A stretch of 64,000 nt of DNA from Chitinophagaceae bacterium UBA1931 (GTDB taxonomy: Bacteria; Bacteroidota; Bacteroidia; Chitinophagales; Chitinophagaceae). Shown piece by piece: positions 18,129-26,541 of the stretch. The stretch covers positions 62,001 to 126,000 of the forward strand of contig DDFJ01000004.1 in NCBI GenBank assembly GCA_002337125.1, in the 5' to 3' direction. The notes beneath the pieces are model-generated. The model did not search any database and was not told the origin of the DNA. It saw nothing but the letters and a program-made list of their open reading frames with translations. The translations under genes were made by a program, and so were the position numbers. Within the stretch, counting starts at the first letter, position 1; each line of letters starts with the position of its first letter.

Positions 18129-18148
18129 AATACCGTAAAGACGGTATT
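18129..18148. promoter_or_regulatory. Perfect ATACCGT palindrome (putative operator)
   Basis: AATACCGT-AAAG-ACGGTATT has 8-bp arms around a 4-base spacer. It lies in the divergent region between the acyl-CoA dehydrogenase gene and the MORN/caspase gene, 46 bases before the latter start. Its size suits a dimeric transcription factor. A degenerate copy lies at 7981-7998. Confidence 0.45.
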
Positions 18149-18194
18149 GATAAAATGTTGAATCCTAAGTATCTTACGTCAAATTACACCCAAA

Positions 18195-20228
18195 ATGAAA
18201 GCATTAGGACTATCGCTTTTTTTATTCTTTTCTGTTATTACCAGTTCATTTTCCCAAACATGTTTAAGCGGGAACTGCAGTTCCGGCTACGGTAAATTTC
18301 AATACGCAAACGGAGATGTGTATGAAGGAGAGTTTTATGATGATAAGCGTGAAGGTTTTGGTGTATACACATGGAAATCCGGAGAAAAATTTATGGGCGA
18401 AAGCTTAGGAAATGTATTTGCCGGATTTGGCGTGATGGAATTTACAGATGGAACAAAATACATTGGTGATTTTAAAGATGGTGAGTTTGATGGTGAAGGA
18501 GAAAAAACCTTTTCAAACGGAACGGTTCAAAAAGGATTGTTTGGCAAAGGAAAATATCTCGGCCTCATTTCGTATTACAACAAACCTGTTGGTACAGTTG
18601 GATGCTTAAAAGGCTCTTGTGATGAAGGATATGGCATGAAGTATTACGATTTTAAAGATCGTTTTTTCGGATATTTTAAAGATGGCAAACGGGATGGCTA
18701 TGGTGCATATTATTGGGACGATGGTACCCGCTGGGTTGGACAGTTTAAAGAAAACCTGCTGACCGGTTATGGCACTTATTTCTTTACAACAGGTGAAAAA
18801 TATGTTGGTTTTTTTGTTGACAGTAAGCGAAACGGCTGGGGTATTAACTACGATCCCAACACCGGTGTAAAAAAGATTGGCTACTGGAAAGACAACAACC
18901 TGGTTACTCCAAAAAGCAGTTTATTAAAAGAAGGAACTACAGGATGTATCAGTGGTGATTGTAAGAATGGTTATGGTAAATATGTTTATAACAATGGTTA
19001 CTATGAAGGCAACTTTAAAAACGGCTACCGTAACGGGGAAGGACAGTACTTTTTTGATATAGGAGATTATTACATCGGAAATTTTGCTGATAACAAGTTT
19101 AATGGAAAAGGAACTTATTATTATACCAATGGTGAGCGTTATTACGGTGAATGGAAAGATCAGCGCTATCATGGATACGGTCAGCTTTTCCATTTTGATG
19201 GTTTGCCCGATGAAGGTTATTGGAACCAGGGAAAATTCATTGAAAAAACACCACCCACAGGTTACGATGCCTGGGTAAAAAGTAATTACGATAACTCCGA
19301 CAATCCTGTTGCAGTTAATAATTCAAAACCACCTGCAAACAACCCACCAACAACAAACAGTAATACAAATAAACCTAATGTAAATACCAAACCAAATAAC
19401 AATAATTCCAATGCCGGGAATACAAATACAAAACCCAATAATAACAACACAAATCCCGGCACGAATACAAACACAAAGCCTAACAATACAACTATTGTTA
19501 CAACCAATAATACTGCAGGTTTAAATACAGGTAACTATAAAAAGAAACTTGCATTGGTTATCGGTAACCAGGGTTACCGTTTTACTACACCGTTAAAGAA
19601 TCCTAAGAACGATGCAAAATCAATGGCACAGGTGTTGCGTGATTGCGGATTTGAAGTTATTGAAGTCATTGATGGTGATGCAGCCCAATTGAGAGCAGCT
19701 ATAAAAGAGTTTGGTTACAAACTTGCTTCTTATCAGGTTGGATTGTTTTATTACTCAGGTCATGGTATACAGATTGATGATCAGAACTATATTATTCCTG
19801 TTGATGCAAACCTTCGTTCTAAAACAGATGTAAGAGAAGATTGCCCATCTGTATCGCAGGTACTGGCACGTATGGAAGATGCAAATACAAAGTTGAACAT
19901 TGTTATTCTTGATGCATGCCGTAACAATCCATTCCAGCGAGGATCGTTTGGTGATAATGATGAAGGTGGCCTTGCTCCTATTTCTCCTCCTGATAATACA
20001 GTGATTTCATTTGCTACCGATCCCGGTTCTGTTGCAAGCGATGGTGTTGCAGGAACAAATGGTTTATACACCGGTTCATTGGTGAAATACATATCAGTGC
20101 CCAATACACAAATTGAAAACGTATTTAAATTAACCGGTCGTGAAGTGAAAGAGAAATCAGGTGGCAAACAAAAGCCATGGCTCAACTCAAACTACTACGA
20201 TATCTTCTACTTTAAAGCAGTACAATAA
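18195..20228 (+). CDS. Exported MORN-repeat protein with C-terminal caspase (C14) domain
   Basis: The 677-residue protein begins with a signal peptide (ending SSFS, residue 20). Residues 23-350 hold about a dozen MORN repeats (YxGxFxxGxxxGxG pattern). A linker of about 80 residues rich in Asn, Thr, Pro and Lys follows (370-448), then a caspase-like domain (449-677). The catalytic dyad is His523 in YYSGHG and Cys575 in LDACRNNP. Three nearly identical CxxGxCxxGYG modules begin new MORN blocks at Cys23/28, Cys137/142 and Cys251/256, exactly 114 residues apart; the pairs could form disulfides outside the cytoplasm. Prokaryotic caspase homologues cleave after basic residues, and many act in signalling or cell death. 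Export of this one makes an envelope or extracellular role more likely. Target and partners are unknown. Confidence 0.8.
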   Translation: MKALGLSLFLFFSVITSSFSQTCLSGNCSSGYGKFQYANGDVYEGEFYDDKREGFGVYTWKSGEKFMGESLGNVFAGFGVMEFTDGTKYIGDFKDGEFDGEGEKTFSNGTVQKGLFGKGKYLGLISYYNKPVGTVGCLKGSCDEGYGMKYYDFKDRFFGYFKDGKRDGYGAYYWDDGTRWVGQFKENLLTGYGTYFFTTGEKYVGFFVDSKRNGWGINYDPNTGVKKIGYWKDNNLVTPKSSLLKEGTTGCISGDCKNGYGKYVYNNGYYEGNFKNGYRNGEGQYFFDIGDYYIGNFADNKFNGKGTYYYTNGERYYGEWKDQRYHGYGQLFHFDGLPDEGYWNQGKFIEKTPPTGYDAWVKSNYDNSDNPVAVNNSKPPANNPPTTNSNTNKPNVNTKPNNNNSNAGNTNTKPNNNNTNPGTNTNTKPNNTTIVTTNNTAGLNTGNYKKKLALVIGNQGYRFTTPLKNPKNDAKSMAQVLRDCGFEVIEVIDGDAAQLRAAIKEFGYKLASYQVGLFYYSGHGIQIDDQNYIIPVDANLRSKTDVREDCPSVSQVLARMEDANTKLNIVILDACRNNPFQRGSFGDNDEGGLAPISPPDNTVISFATDPGSVASDGVAGTNGLYTGSLVKYISVPNTQIENVFKLTGREVKEKSGGKQKPWLNSNYYDIFYFKAVQ

Positions 20229-20233
20229 CAAAA

Positions 20234-20260
20234 AAATCCCGGCTGATACAGCCGGGATTT
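20234..20260 (+). terminator. Terminator of the MORN/caspase gene
   Basis: Stem AAATCCCGGCTG/CAGCCGGGATTT is followed by a run of T. It is 6 bases past the stop codon and close to the 3' end of the convergent desaturase gene. Confidence 0.88.
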
Positions 20261-20283
20261 TTTTTATAACGATACAAACTATT

Positions 20284-21354
20284 TTATTTTCTTCCCATTT
20301 CTTTCAGGTAAGCTACATGCGATGCAAAAGCCATCCTCATCTTTGGATATTCGATATAAGGAATATTAAACTCACTGCATGTTTGTTTGATGATCTTACT
20401 GATTGCAGGATAATGAATATGCGAAATTTTAGGGAACAGGTGATGTTCAACCTGGAAGTTCAAACCTCCAACCAACGCTGAAATAATTTTGTTTTTAGTA
20501 GCAAAGTTGGCGGTTGTTTTTAACTGGTGAATTGCCCATTCATCCTGTAAACGTCCATCAGCTTCATCAGGCATTGGGAATGCAGTATGCTCAACTGTAT
20601 GTGCCAGTTGAAATACAGTACTCAATACAAAACCGGCAAATAATGTAGCTACAAGAAAACCAAGCAACCAAGGTAAGAAGCCAGCCATCCAGATGGGTAA
20701 TGCAATAAAGATGAACAGGTTTACTGCTTTAAACAACCAGAAAATAACATGATCGGCAATATGCATTTTCTTCAGTTGCATTGTGCCGATTTTGTTTTTG
20801 AAATATTTCTGGTAATCAAGTACAAAAATCCAGAGGATATAAAGCAATGAATAAAGAAACCAGAAATAACGGTGCTGATATTTATGCAGCTTGTATTTCT
20901 TTTGTGTACTGCTCATACGCATCCATGGCTGAATGTCAATATCATCATCTACTCCATCAACATTTGTATAAGCATGGTGAATGATGTTATGTTTAACATT
21001 CCACATAAAACTGCTGCCGCCAAGAACATTTAAAGAAAATGCTGCCAGCAGGTTTACCGATTTGTATTTACTGAAGCTGCCATGTGCACCATCGTGCATC
21101 ACATTAAAACCAATAGCAGCAACAACACCGCCAAAGAGGATTGATTCAATAACACCTAAAATAATTCCGGGTGTGAAGAAAACCAAATGAACATAAAGTG
21201 CAACAAAAGCAAGCCCAAGAAACATTGCTTTTGAAAACAGTTTGAAATTACCAGTCTGGTCTTTACCCGTCTCCTGGAAATAAGCGTTCACTCTCCTTTT
21301 CAACTCACTATGAAAAGATTGAGTTTTGCTTTGGGGAAATTTTGGATTACTCAT
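20284..21354 (-). CDS. Membrane fatty acid desaturase (acyl-lipid/linoleoyl-CoA desaturase type)
   Basis: The 356-residue integral membrane protein carries the three histidine boxes that bind the di-iron centre: H87-D-G-A-H91, H122-NII-H126-H127 and QVEHH near residue 305. The Gln in the third box is the signature of front-end (delta-5/delta-6-like) desaturases. Hydrophobic helices are at about 45-85, 100-112 and 160-245. The enzyme would add a double bond to membrane fatty acids, affecting fluidity. Unlike eukaryotic front-end desaturases it has no cytochrome b5 domain. The frame runs open to 21405, but the ATG at 21354 (MSNPKFPQSK) is preferred because the earlier part has no resemblance to the family. 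The gene stands alone. Confidence 0.87.
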   Translation of the reverse strand: MSNPKFPQSKTQSFHSELKRRVNAYFQETGKDQTGNFKLFSKAMFLGLAFVALYVHLVFFTPGIILGVIESILFGGVVAAIGFNVMHDGAHGSFSKYKSVNLLAAFSLNVLGGSSFMWNVKHNIIHHAYTNVDGVDDDIDIQPWMRMSSTQKKYKLHKYQHRYFWFLYSLLYILWIFVLDYQKYFKNKIGTMQLKKMHIADHVIFWLFKAVNLFIFIALPIWMAGFLPWLLGFLVATLFAGFVLSTVFQLAHTVEHTAFPMPDEADGRLQDEWAIHQLKTTANFATKNKIISALVGGLNFQVEHHLFPKISHIHYPAISKIIKQTCSEFNIPYIEYPKMRMAFASHVAYLKEMGRK

Positions 21355-21512
21355 ATAGAAATAAAAAATTCCTGCAAAGTTAAAACTATTGAGCCATGAA
21401 GCCATTCCGAAAAAGGCATTTCTTTAAAGGCAAACAGGCAGTAATAAATAGCTTTTTGCCAAATAAAGGCACTTTAACAAATCTTTTCGGAAAATTTAAA
21501 TGCTGCTGGTTA

Positions 21513-22241
21513 TCAGGTTGTGACCTGTATAAATGCATCAAATGATTTAATACCTATTAATTTTTCAGTCATATATCCTTCGCCGTATTCAACTCCAATA
21601 CGTTTGCCAAACATGCGGTGGCGTGCTATAATTGTTTCAAAATAAGTTGGAGTGGAAATATATGTTTGAGGTTCATTATCTCCTTCACTATTGAACTGAG
21701 TTGCATAGGCATTGATGCTTTCCAGTTTTTTATCAAACACTGATGAAACATCAAAAATAAAATCAGGTTCAAGATACCTGTCCTGTATGTAATGAAAAAC
21801 ATATTTAGGACGCCATGCTGTTTGTTCAGTGCCATCAAAGGATGTTTCTATTTTCCGTAAACCCGAATAAAAGCATGCATCTGAAACCAGCTTTGAAGAA
21901 CGGCCATGATCAGGATGGCGGTCTTCCACTGCATTACATATAACAATCTCAGGTTGGTACTGTCTTATCTTTTGAATTACCTGCAACTGATGTTCTTCAT
22001 CATTTCTGAAAAAGCCATCACGCATACCAAGGTTTTCACGTACATGCACACCAATAATTTTTGCAGCAGTTTCCGCTTCTGTTTTTCTTGTTTCAGCAGT
22101 TCCTCTTGTGCCCAGTTCTCCACGGGTTAAATCAATAATTCCAACCTTTTTTCCGTTTGCAATTTCAATCATTAAGGTTCCGGCACAAGCCAGTTCCACA
22201 TCATCAGGATGAACGCCAATTGCAAGTATATCTAACTTCAT
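21513..22241 (-). CDS. bshB1: Bacillithiol biosynthesis deacetylase BshB1
   Basis: The 242-residue protein is a LmbE/PIG-L family zinc deacetylase. It matches the BshB1 subgroup that removes the acetyl group from GlcNAc-malate, the second step in bacillithiol synthesis. Zinc and catalytic residues are visible in GVHPDDVEL (His11, Asp13, Asp14) and in the segment HPDHGRSS (about residues 108-115). The RGELGTRGTAETR segment is characteristic of BshB1. The presence of this gene shows the organism probably uses bacillithiol as its low-molecular-weight thiol; bshA and bshC are not in the window. The DUF4294 gene is just upstream on the same strand (48 bases). Confidence 0.9.
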   Translation of the reverse strand: MKLDILAIGVHPDDVELACAGTLMIEIANGKKVGIIDLTRGELGTRGTAETRKTEAETAAKIIGVHVRENLGMRDGFFRNDEEHQLQVIQKIRQYQPEIVICNAVEDRHPDHGRSSKLVSDACFYSGLRKIETSFDGTEQTAWRPKYVFHYIQDRYLEPDFIFDVSSVFDKKLESINAYATQFNSEGDNEPQTYISTPTYFETIIARHRMFGKRIGVEYGEGYMTEKLIGIKSFDAFIQVTT

Positions 22242-22289
22242 GAACGGTGAATTTTGGGCGTGAAATTAAGCATAAAAACTGAGCGCACA

Positions 22290-22997
22290 CTATCGTGCAG
22301 CTGCGGGAGATGAATAACCAGGTGCGCCGTAATACATACGGTCAATTTCCAGGACAATTTCTTCAATTTGTTTATCAAATTTATCTTCAGAAGGACTCCA
22401 GGCCTGCTTTAAACTTGTGCCTGCAAAAAACATAAGTGTTTGATAAAAACCTGCAGTAAAGCCGCCTTTCATTTCCCTGATAATTTCATAACAGTTATTC
22501 CCGGTCTGGCGGTTGATCAGTTTCATCAGCACCTTTCCCTGGTAAATGGAAAGATCGGATACCTTATCGCCGAATGCAGCTCTTAATTCTTTTTCCCGTG
22601 ATTTAATGTAATCTTTCCGTTCGCTGCGGCCGCTAACGTTTTCGAGGTGTTTGTTTACATCAATCATTACAAAACCGGCTGATCTTGCCATTGGGTATGT
22701 AACATAAACAGCATTACGCAACCTGGTCCAGTTGGCCCAGTACTTCGCTGCTTCTTTGGGATCTCCCCCCCAGACAAAAATTTCTTCAAGATCTTTTCCG
22801 CCAAGCAGTTCGCCGTTAATGATCTGTGCTTTTACAAAAACTGTATCGTTGGGACCGTAATTGGCCTTTGCAACTTTGATGATGGTGGCTGTATCGGGAG
22901 GTGGCAATGGTTGCTCCTGTGCTTTGACATGTAAAACGCTCAGCAACCCTGCAACCGCAAAACCAATAAAAAGATATGTGCTTTTCCTTCCACTCAT
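22290..22997 (-). CDS. Exported DUF4294 protein
   Basis: The 235-residue protein has an N-terminal hydrophobic signal (about residues 8-26) ending near KAQ. The domain that follows (about 60-190) matches DUF4294, a family restricted to Bacteroidota. Typical segments are NWTRLRNAVYVTYPMARSAG and the Gly/Arg-rich KLINRQTGNNCYEIIREMKGGF. The function is unknown. It lies upstream of bshB1 with a 48-base gap on the same strand and could be co-transcribed. Confidence 0.75.
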   Translation of the reverse strand: MSGRKSTYLFIGFAVAGLLSVLHVKAQEQPLPPPDTATIIKVAKANYGPNDTVFVKAQIINGELLGGKDLEEIFVWGGDPKEAAKYWANWTRLRNAVYVTYPMARSAGFVMIDVNKHLENVSGRSERKDYIKSREKELRAAFGDKVSDLSIYQGKVLMKLINRQTGNNCYEIIREMKGGFTAGFYQTLMFFAGTSLKQAWSPSEDKFDKQIEEIVLEIDRMYYGAPGYSSPAAAR

Positions 22998-23304
22998 CAG
23001 GATGTAAATTAATCAATCTGTAGTTAATACAACAGACAGGCAAAATGTAACCAACGCTGCCTTGTGAAATTTCTGCAAATGTTCAGCATCAGCCAGCGTC
23101 ACCATTTACCAAAAGAAGAATTAATTTTTTGAGTATTTTAAATATGTACAACCTCTGGATTACCAACCATGCAGAGTATTTTAAACTAAGCAATTACAGC
23201 CTGTAAAAAAAAGCATCGAACATGTTTGGTCAATAATTTATTCTTACACGATTATTTTTTAAACAGTAATCAATGTAAATTAGATTTTACATTATACCCG
23301 TTCC
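22998..23304. other. Intergenic region between divergent DUF4294 and MFS-like genes
   Basis: These 307 bases hold no credible gene. They are AT-rich and contain two direct copies of GAGTATTTTAAA (23131-23142 and 23174-23185, about 43 bases apart). Divergent promoters must lie here, but I see no exact TAnnTTTG match; a TTTGG at 23225 might be part of a -33 box. Confidence 0.5.
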
Positions 23305-23865
23305 ATGACGTTAACCAAAACCACAAGAATATTACTGCTTGGTGCAAACATCTGGTATTTCGGCGAAGGCATGATGGGGCCTTTATTCGCAGTATTTGCT
23401 GAAAAAGTTGGTGGAGATATTCTTGATATTACCTGGGCATGGGCAACCTACCTTGTTGTTACCGGCTTGCTTTATATTTTGGTTGGGCGTTTATTAAATA
23501 AGAAAGAATACAAAACCAAAGTAATGCTGGCAGGTTACCTGCTCAATGCAGTTTTTACATTTGGTTATTTGCTGGTTCAAAATCCGTTTCAGTTATTTCT
23601 TGTACAGGCCGGACTTGGCATTTCAGAAGCCATTGGCACACCCGCCTGGGATGCTCTTTATGCCAACAATTTAAGTGATGAAATGGATGCGTATGCATGG
23701 GGACTTTCAACTGGTCAGTCGCAGATTGTAACAGGTATTGCGTTTGGAATTGGAGGGCTGATTACACACTTTGTATCATTTGAAGCTTTGTTTATTACCA
23801 TGGGAATTATCCAGATTATTGCAGCACTGGTTACCGCTCAGTTACTATTCATAAATAAAAAATAG
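23305..23865 (+). CDS. Half-length major facilitator superfamily (MFS) membrane protein
   Basis: The 186-residue protein is very hydrophobic, with five or six membrane helices (about 8-27, 38-60, 73-92, 95-115, 140-160, 163-182). The sequence resembles one six-helix half of an MFS transporter, including GxLxxxxGRLLNKKEYKTK between helices 2 and 3, close to the conserved MFS loop motif. Normal MFS proteins have about 400 residues and twelve helices. The frame has a good start and stop with no remnant of a second half downstream, so this looks like a genuine short protein, perhaps working as a dimer, rather than a recent frameshift. Substrate is unknown. Confidence 0.65.
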   Translation: MTLTKTTRILLLGANIWYFGEGMMGPLFAVFAEKVGGDILDITWAWATYLVVTGLLYILVGRLLNKKEYKTKVMLAGYLLNAVFTFGYLLVQNPFQLFLVQAGLGISEAIGTPAWDALYANNLSDEMDAYAWGLSTGQSQIVTGIAFGIGGLITHFVSFEALFITMGIIQIIAALVTAQLLFINKK

Positions 23866-23963
23866 AGCATCATCTGTTTAAAAACATTTCTACTACCCTG
23901 TTCATTTTTTCATCTTTTTCCCGACCTTTCACGAACCAAGTTTGCTGCTAATAAAAGAATTGT

Positions 23964-24938
23964 ATGAACGAAATCGTCAATTGTGCGGCCTATTCTGATG
24001 GCCGCCGTATTAGAGATATTCAGTTAGAAGATGTGCATGAAGTATTAAAAAATCCTGACCAGTTTGTCTGGATGGGGTTATTTGAACCCTCAGAAGAAAT
24101 ACTGGATAAAGTGCAGTTGGAATTTTGTTTGCACGATCTTGCTATTGAAGATGCACATAAAGCTCACCAACGACCCAAACTGGAAGTTTATGGTGATTCA
24201 ATTTTCATTGTTCTGCGCACAGTACAAAGAGGCTTATCAGGAAATACGGAATTTGGTGAAACCCATTTTTTCGTTGGACCCAATTTCATTGTAATTGTAC
24301 GTCATGGCTCAAATGTTCCTTATACAGAAGTACGATCCCGTTGCGAAACAATGCCTGAAATGATGGGAAAAGGCCAGGGATATGTGTTGTATTCTGTCAT
24401 GGATTTTATTGTTGACCGTTACTTTCCTGTAGTTGATGAACTGGAACAGCAACTGGAAGAAATTGAAGCCAAAGTTTTCAAAGAAAAACCTAGCAGGGAA
24501 ACAACCGAACAGATTTATCAACTCAAACGGGATTTGCTGGAAGTGAAAAGAGCTGTTTCTCCCCTGATTGATGTTTGCAACCGCTTAATGCGTTTTGAAA
24601 TGAAATCAATATCTCCAGAAATACAGGCGTATTTCCGTGATATTTACGACCATGTGATGCGCATTAATGAAATGGTGGATAATACTAGAGAGTTACTCAA
24701 CACTGCGCTGGAAGCCAATTTCTCACTCATTTCTATTTCGCAAAGCGATGTATCAAAGAAATTTGCCGGCTGGGCAGCCATATTTGCGGTACCAACAATG
24801 GTAGCCGGTTTTTATGGTATGAACTTCCGTTTTATACCACAGTCAGAAATGCATTATGGATTTTATATTGTTCTGCTGGGAACAGTACTTGCCTGTTCAT
24901 CGCTTTACTATATTTTCAGAAGATCGGGCTGGCTTTAA
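23964..24938 (+). CDS. corA: CorA-family magnesium/cobalt transporter
   Basis: The 324-residue protein has the CorA layout: a large N-terminal cytosolic alpha/beta domain, a long stalk helix (about 155-260), and two C-terminal membrane helices (about 265-285 and 300-320). The family signature YGMNF lies at the end of the first membrane helix (GFYGMNFRF), where Gly-Met-Asn forms the ion selectivity filter of the pentameric channel. The C-terminus ends in basic residues (FRRSGWL). It mediates Mg2+ (and Co2+ or Ni2+) uptake in the inner membrane. It follows the short MFS-like gene by about 100 bases and may have its own promoter. Confidence 0.9.
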   Translation: MNEIVNCAAYSDGRRIRDIQLEDVHEVLKNPDQFVWMGLFEPSEEILDKVQLEFCLHDLAIEDAHKAHQRPKLEVYGDSIFIVLRTVQRGLSGNTEFGETHFFVGPNFIVIVRHGSNVPYTEVRSRCETMPEMMGKGQGYVLYSVMDFIVDRYFPVVDELEQQLEEIEAKVFKEKPSRETTEQIYQLKRDLLEVKRAVSPLIDVCNRLMRFEMKSISPEIQAYFRDIYDHVMRINEMVDNTRELLNTALEANFSLISISQSDVSKKFAGWAAIFAVPTMVAGFYGMNFRFIPQSEMHYGFYIVLLGTVLACSSLYYIFRRSGWL

Positions 24939-24984
24939 AGAATAAATTGTTATCAATAAATCCGATTATTTGCAATTATAAAAT

Positions 24985-26451
24985 CTATTCAGGTTCTTTA
25001 TTACTTGCATACTCATCCTCGGGATCCGGCAAAATTTTCATCAGTGAATGTTGCAGTGAAATAATTGATGAAGCTGAGTAAAAACCAACATATTCACCGT
25101 TGTAAGTATAATCCATCAATGTAAGTATGATAGTTTCATTCACAGAAAGTTCAAAATAGTGACCATAATGGATCAGTCTGAAATGAATGGAATCTTTCTC
25201 ATAGCCATTGAAAAAACCCGACTGAATACTTTCAAAAATAAAGTTCTCCTTGTTGTTTTGCGGGTTAAAACCCCATGTTCTGAACTCAACCAACCCATGT
25301 GAAAAATCAAGTGAAATAAAATAGCCATTCCCCTCTTCATCCATTTCGCAGAGCAAACCCAATTTGCCCAAACCTTCAATGGCAAGCTGCCCTTCCCATA
25401 TATAACTGTTGGATGGTTTTTTAAAACAGAATAATTCATACCCACTGCCAGAACCAAATATCCATTGCCCAGAGTTATTGTTGCAAAAAGCAGTTGGGTT
25501 TGAAAAAAGTTGTTTGAATGATGCAGATTCGTTCTGCTCAATTGTTTTGATTACCATTTCATCCCAACGGTAATAACTTTTTAAAATGAGTTTCCCATCT
25601 TCATCAGTATCTACTTCTTTTGGAGGCGGCAATACCCTGAACGTATTAATTTTCCCATACGGATAGAAAAAATTATAAATGAGTAAATGGCCATCATCTT
25701 CGGAAATACGTGCTGCATAATTTCCTTGAGGCAGTAGTATATCGAGATCAAACGAATGATATTCTCCAAAAAAATCATTGGAATGCCAGTATCTGACTTT
25801 AATATCTTCACGTATTGACCCTATGATGTAAAACCGGTTTTTTAATTGAAATATACAGGGGCATTCAATATCATCATATACCATTGGATATAACAATGGT
25901 GGCATACGTTCAACTATATCATTAGTGATTTTAACCAATCCAACACAACCCCTGCGACTAACGGGGCCGCTTATTGTACGTGCACAAATCAGCAAATATA
26001 TTTCATCCTCATACTCAACTCTGAATGGATCACGAAAACTTATCCATTTCCGTGGACTGTGACTGAGGTCTTCGTAAAAAACACCTTTGGGTTCAATCGG
26101 GAAAATTGCTTTTTTGCTTTTTTCCCAATCAAGTAAATTTTCAGAAAATGCCAACCCTATTCTCGAAACTCCTCCCCTGTCTCTGCGCTGCAATCCTGTA
26201 TAATACATTTCAAACCGGTCGTTAACGTGGCATACATGCATTGTCCATAACATATCATCGTCCCATTCACCTGGATTTCCAACAAAAAGCGCATTCTTCA
26301 CTCTTTTCCAAGATATTCCATCCCTTGAAACTGCATGAGCAATGTAGTCATGGTTTGGTATGATCAGGTGAAACAAATGATAGATACCGTTATGAACGAT
26401 AACAGTAATATCACCAATTTCCCAATCACTAAAACCTGATCCAGAGTACAT
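24985..26451 (-). CDS. GH32-like beta-propeller protein with beta-sandwich domain
   Basis: The 488-residue cytosolic protein (no signal peptide) resembles clan GH-J glycosidases. The RDP motif (R140-D141-P142 in SFRDPFR) and the EC motif with the general acid (E196-C197 in DIECPCIF) are both present. The nucleophile motif NDPNG is not: the start of blade 1 reads WEIGDITV, leaving Asp14 as a possible equivalent. The last 150 residues form the beta-sandwich usual in GH32. GH32 enzymes act on sucrose and fructans. It is transcribed divergently from the sucrose-phosphate synthase gene 90 bases away, which supports a role in sucrose or fructose-containing glycoside turnover. Absence of the canonical first motif makes hydrolytic activity uncertain; transfer or phosphorolysis is possible. 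Confidence 0.62.
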   Translation of the reverse strand: MYSGSGFSDWEIGDITVIVHNGIYHLFHLIIPNHDYIAHAVSRDGISWKRVKNALFVGNPGEWDDDMLWTMHVCHVNDRFEMYYTGLQRRDRGGVSRIGLAFSENLLDWEKSKKAIFPIEPKGVFYEDLSHSPRKWISFRDPFRVEYEDEIYLLICARTISGPVSRRGCVGLVKITNDIVERMPPLLYPMVYDDIECPCIFQLKNRFYIIGSIREDIKVRYWHSNDFFGEYHSFDLDILLPQGNYAARISEDDGHLLIYNFFYPYGKINTFRVLPPPKEVDTDEDGKLILKSYYRWDEMVIKTIEQNESASFKQLFSNPTAFCNNNSGQWIFGSGSGYELFCFKKPSNSYIWEGQLAIEGLGKLGLLCEMDEEGNGYFISLDFSHGLVEFRTWGFNPQNNKENFIFESIQSGFFNGYEKDSIHFRLIHYGHYFELSVNETIILTLMDYTYNGEYVGFYSASSIISLQHSLMKILPDPEDEYASNKEPE

Positions 26452-26507
26452 TGATACTATGCTTTATACTTCAAATCTACCAAATCCCGTTCCTAAATCA
26501 GAATTAC

Positions 26508-26515
26508 TACCTTTG
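26508..26515 (+). promoter_or_regulatory. Sigma-A -7 element for the sucrose-phosphate synthase gene
   Basis: TACCTTTG is an exact TAnnTTTG match 26 bases before the ATG at 26542, in the short divergent region shared with the GH32-like gene. Confidence 0.6.
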
Positions 26516-26541
26516 CTTCTTTTCACCTGTAAATAAAAAAA

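Noticed and set aside
19286..19507. Antisense hydrophobic frame opposite the Asn/Thr/Pro linker of the MORN/caspase gene
   Set aside because: It is the complement of the AT-rich low-complexity linker; the apparent membrane helix is a translation artefact.
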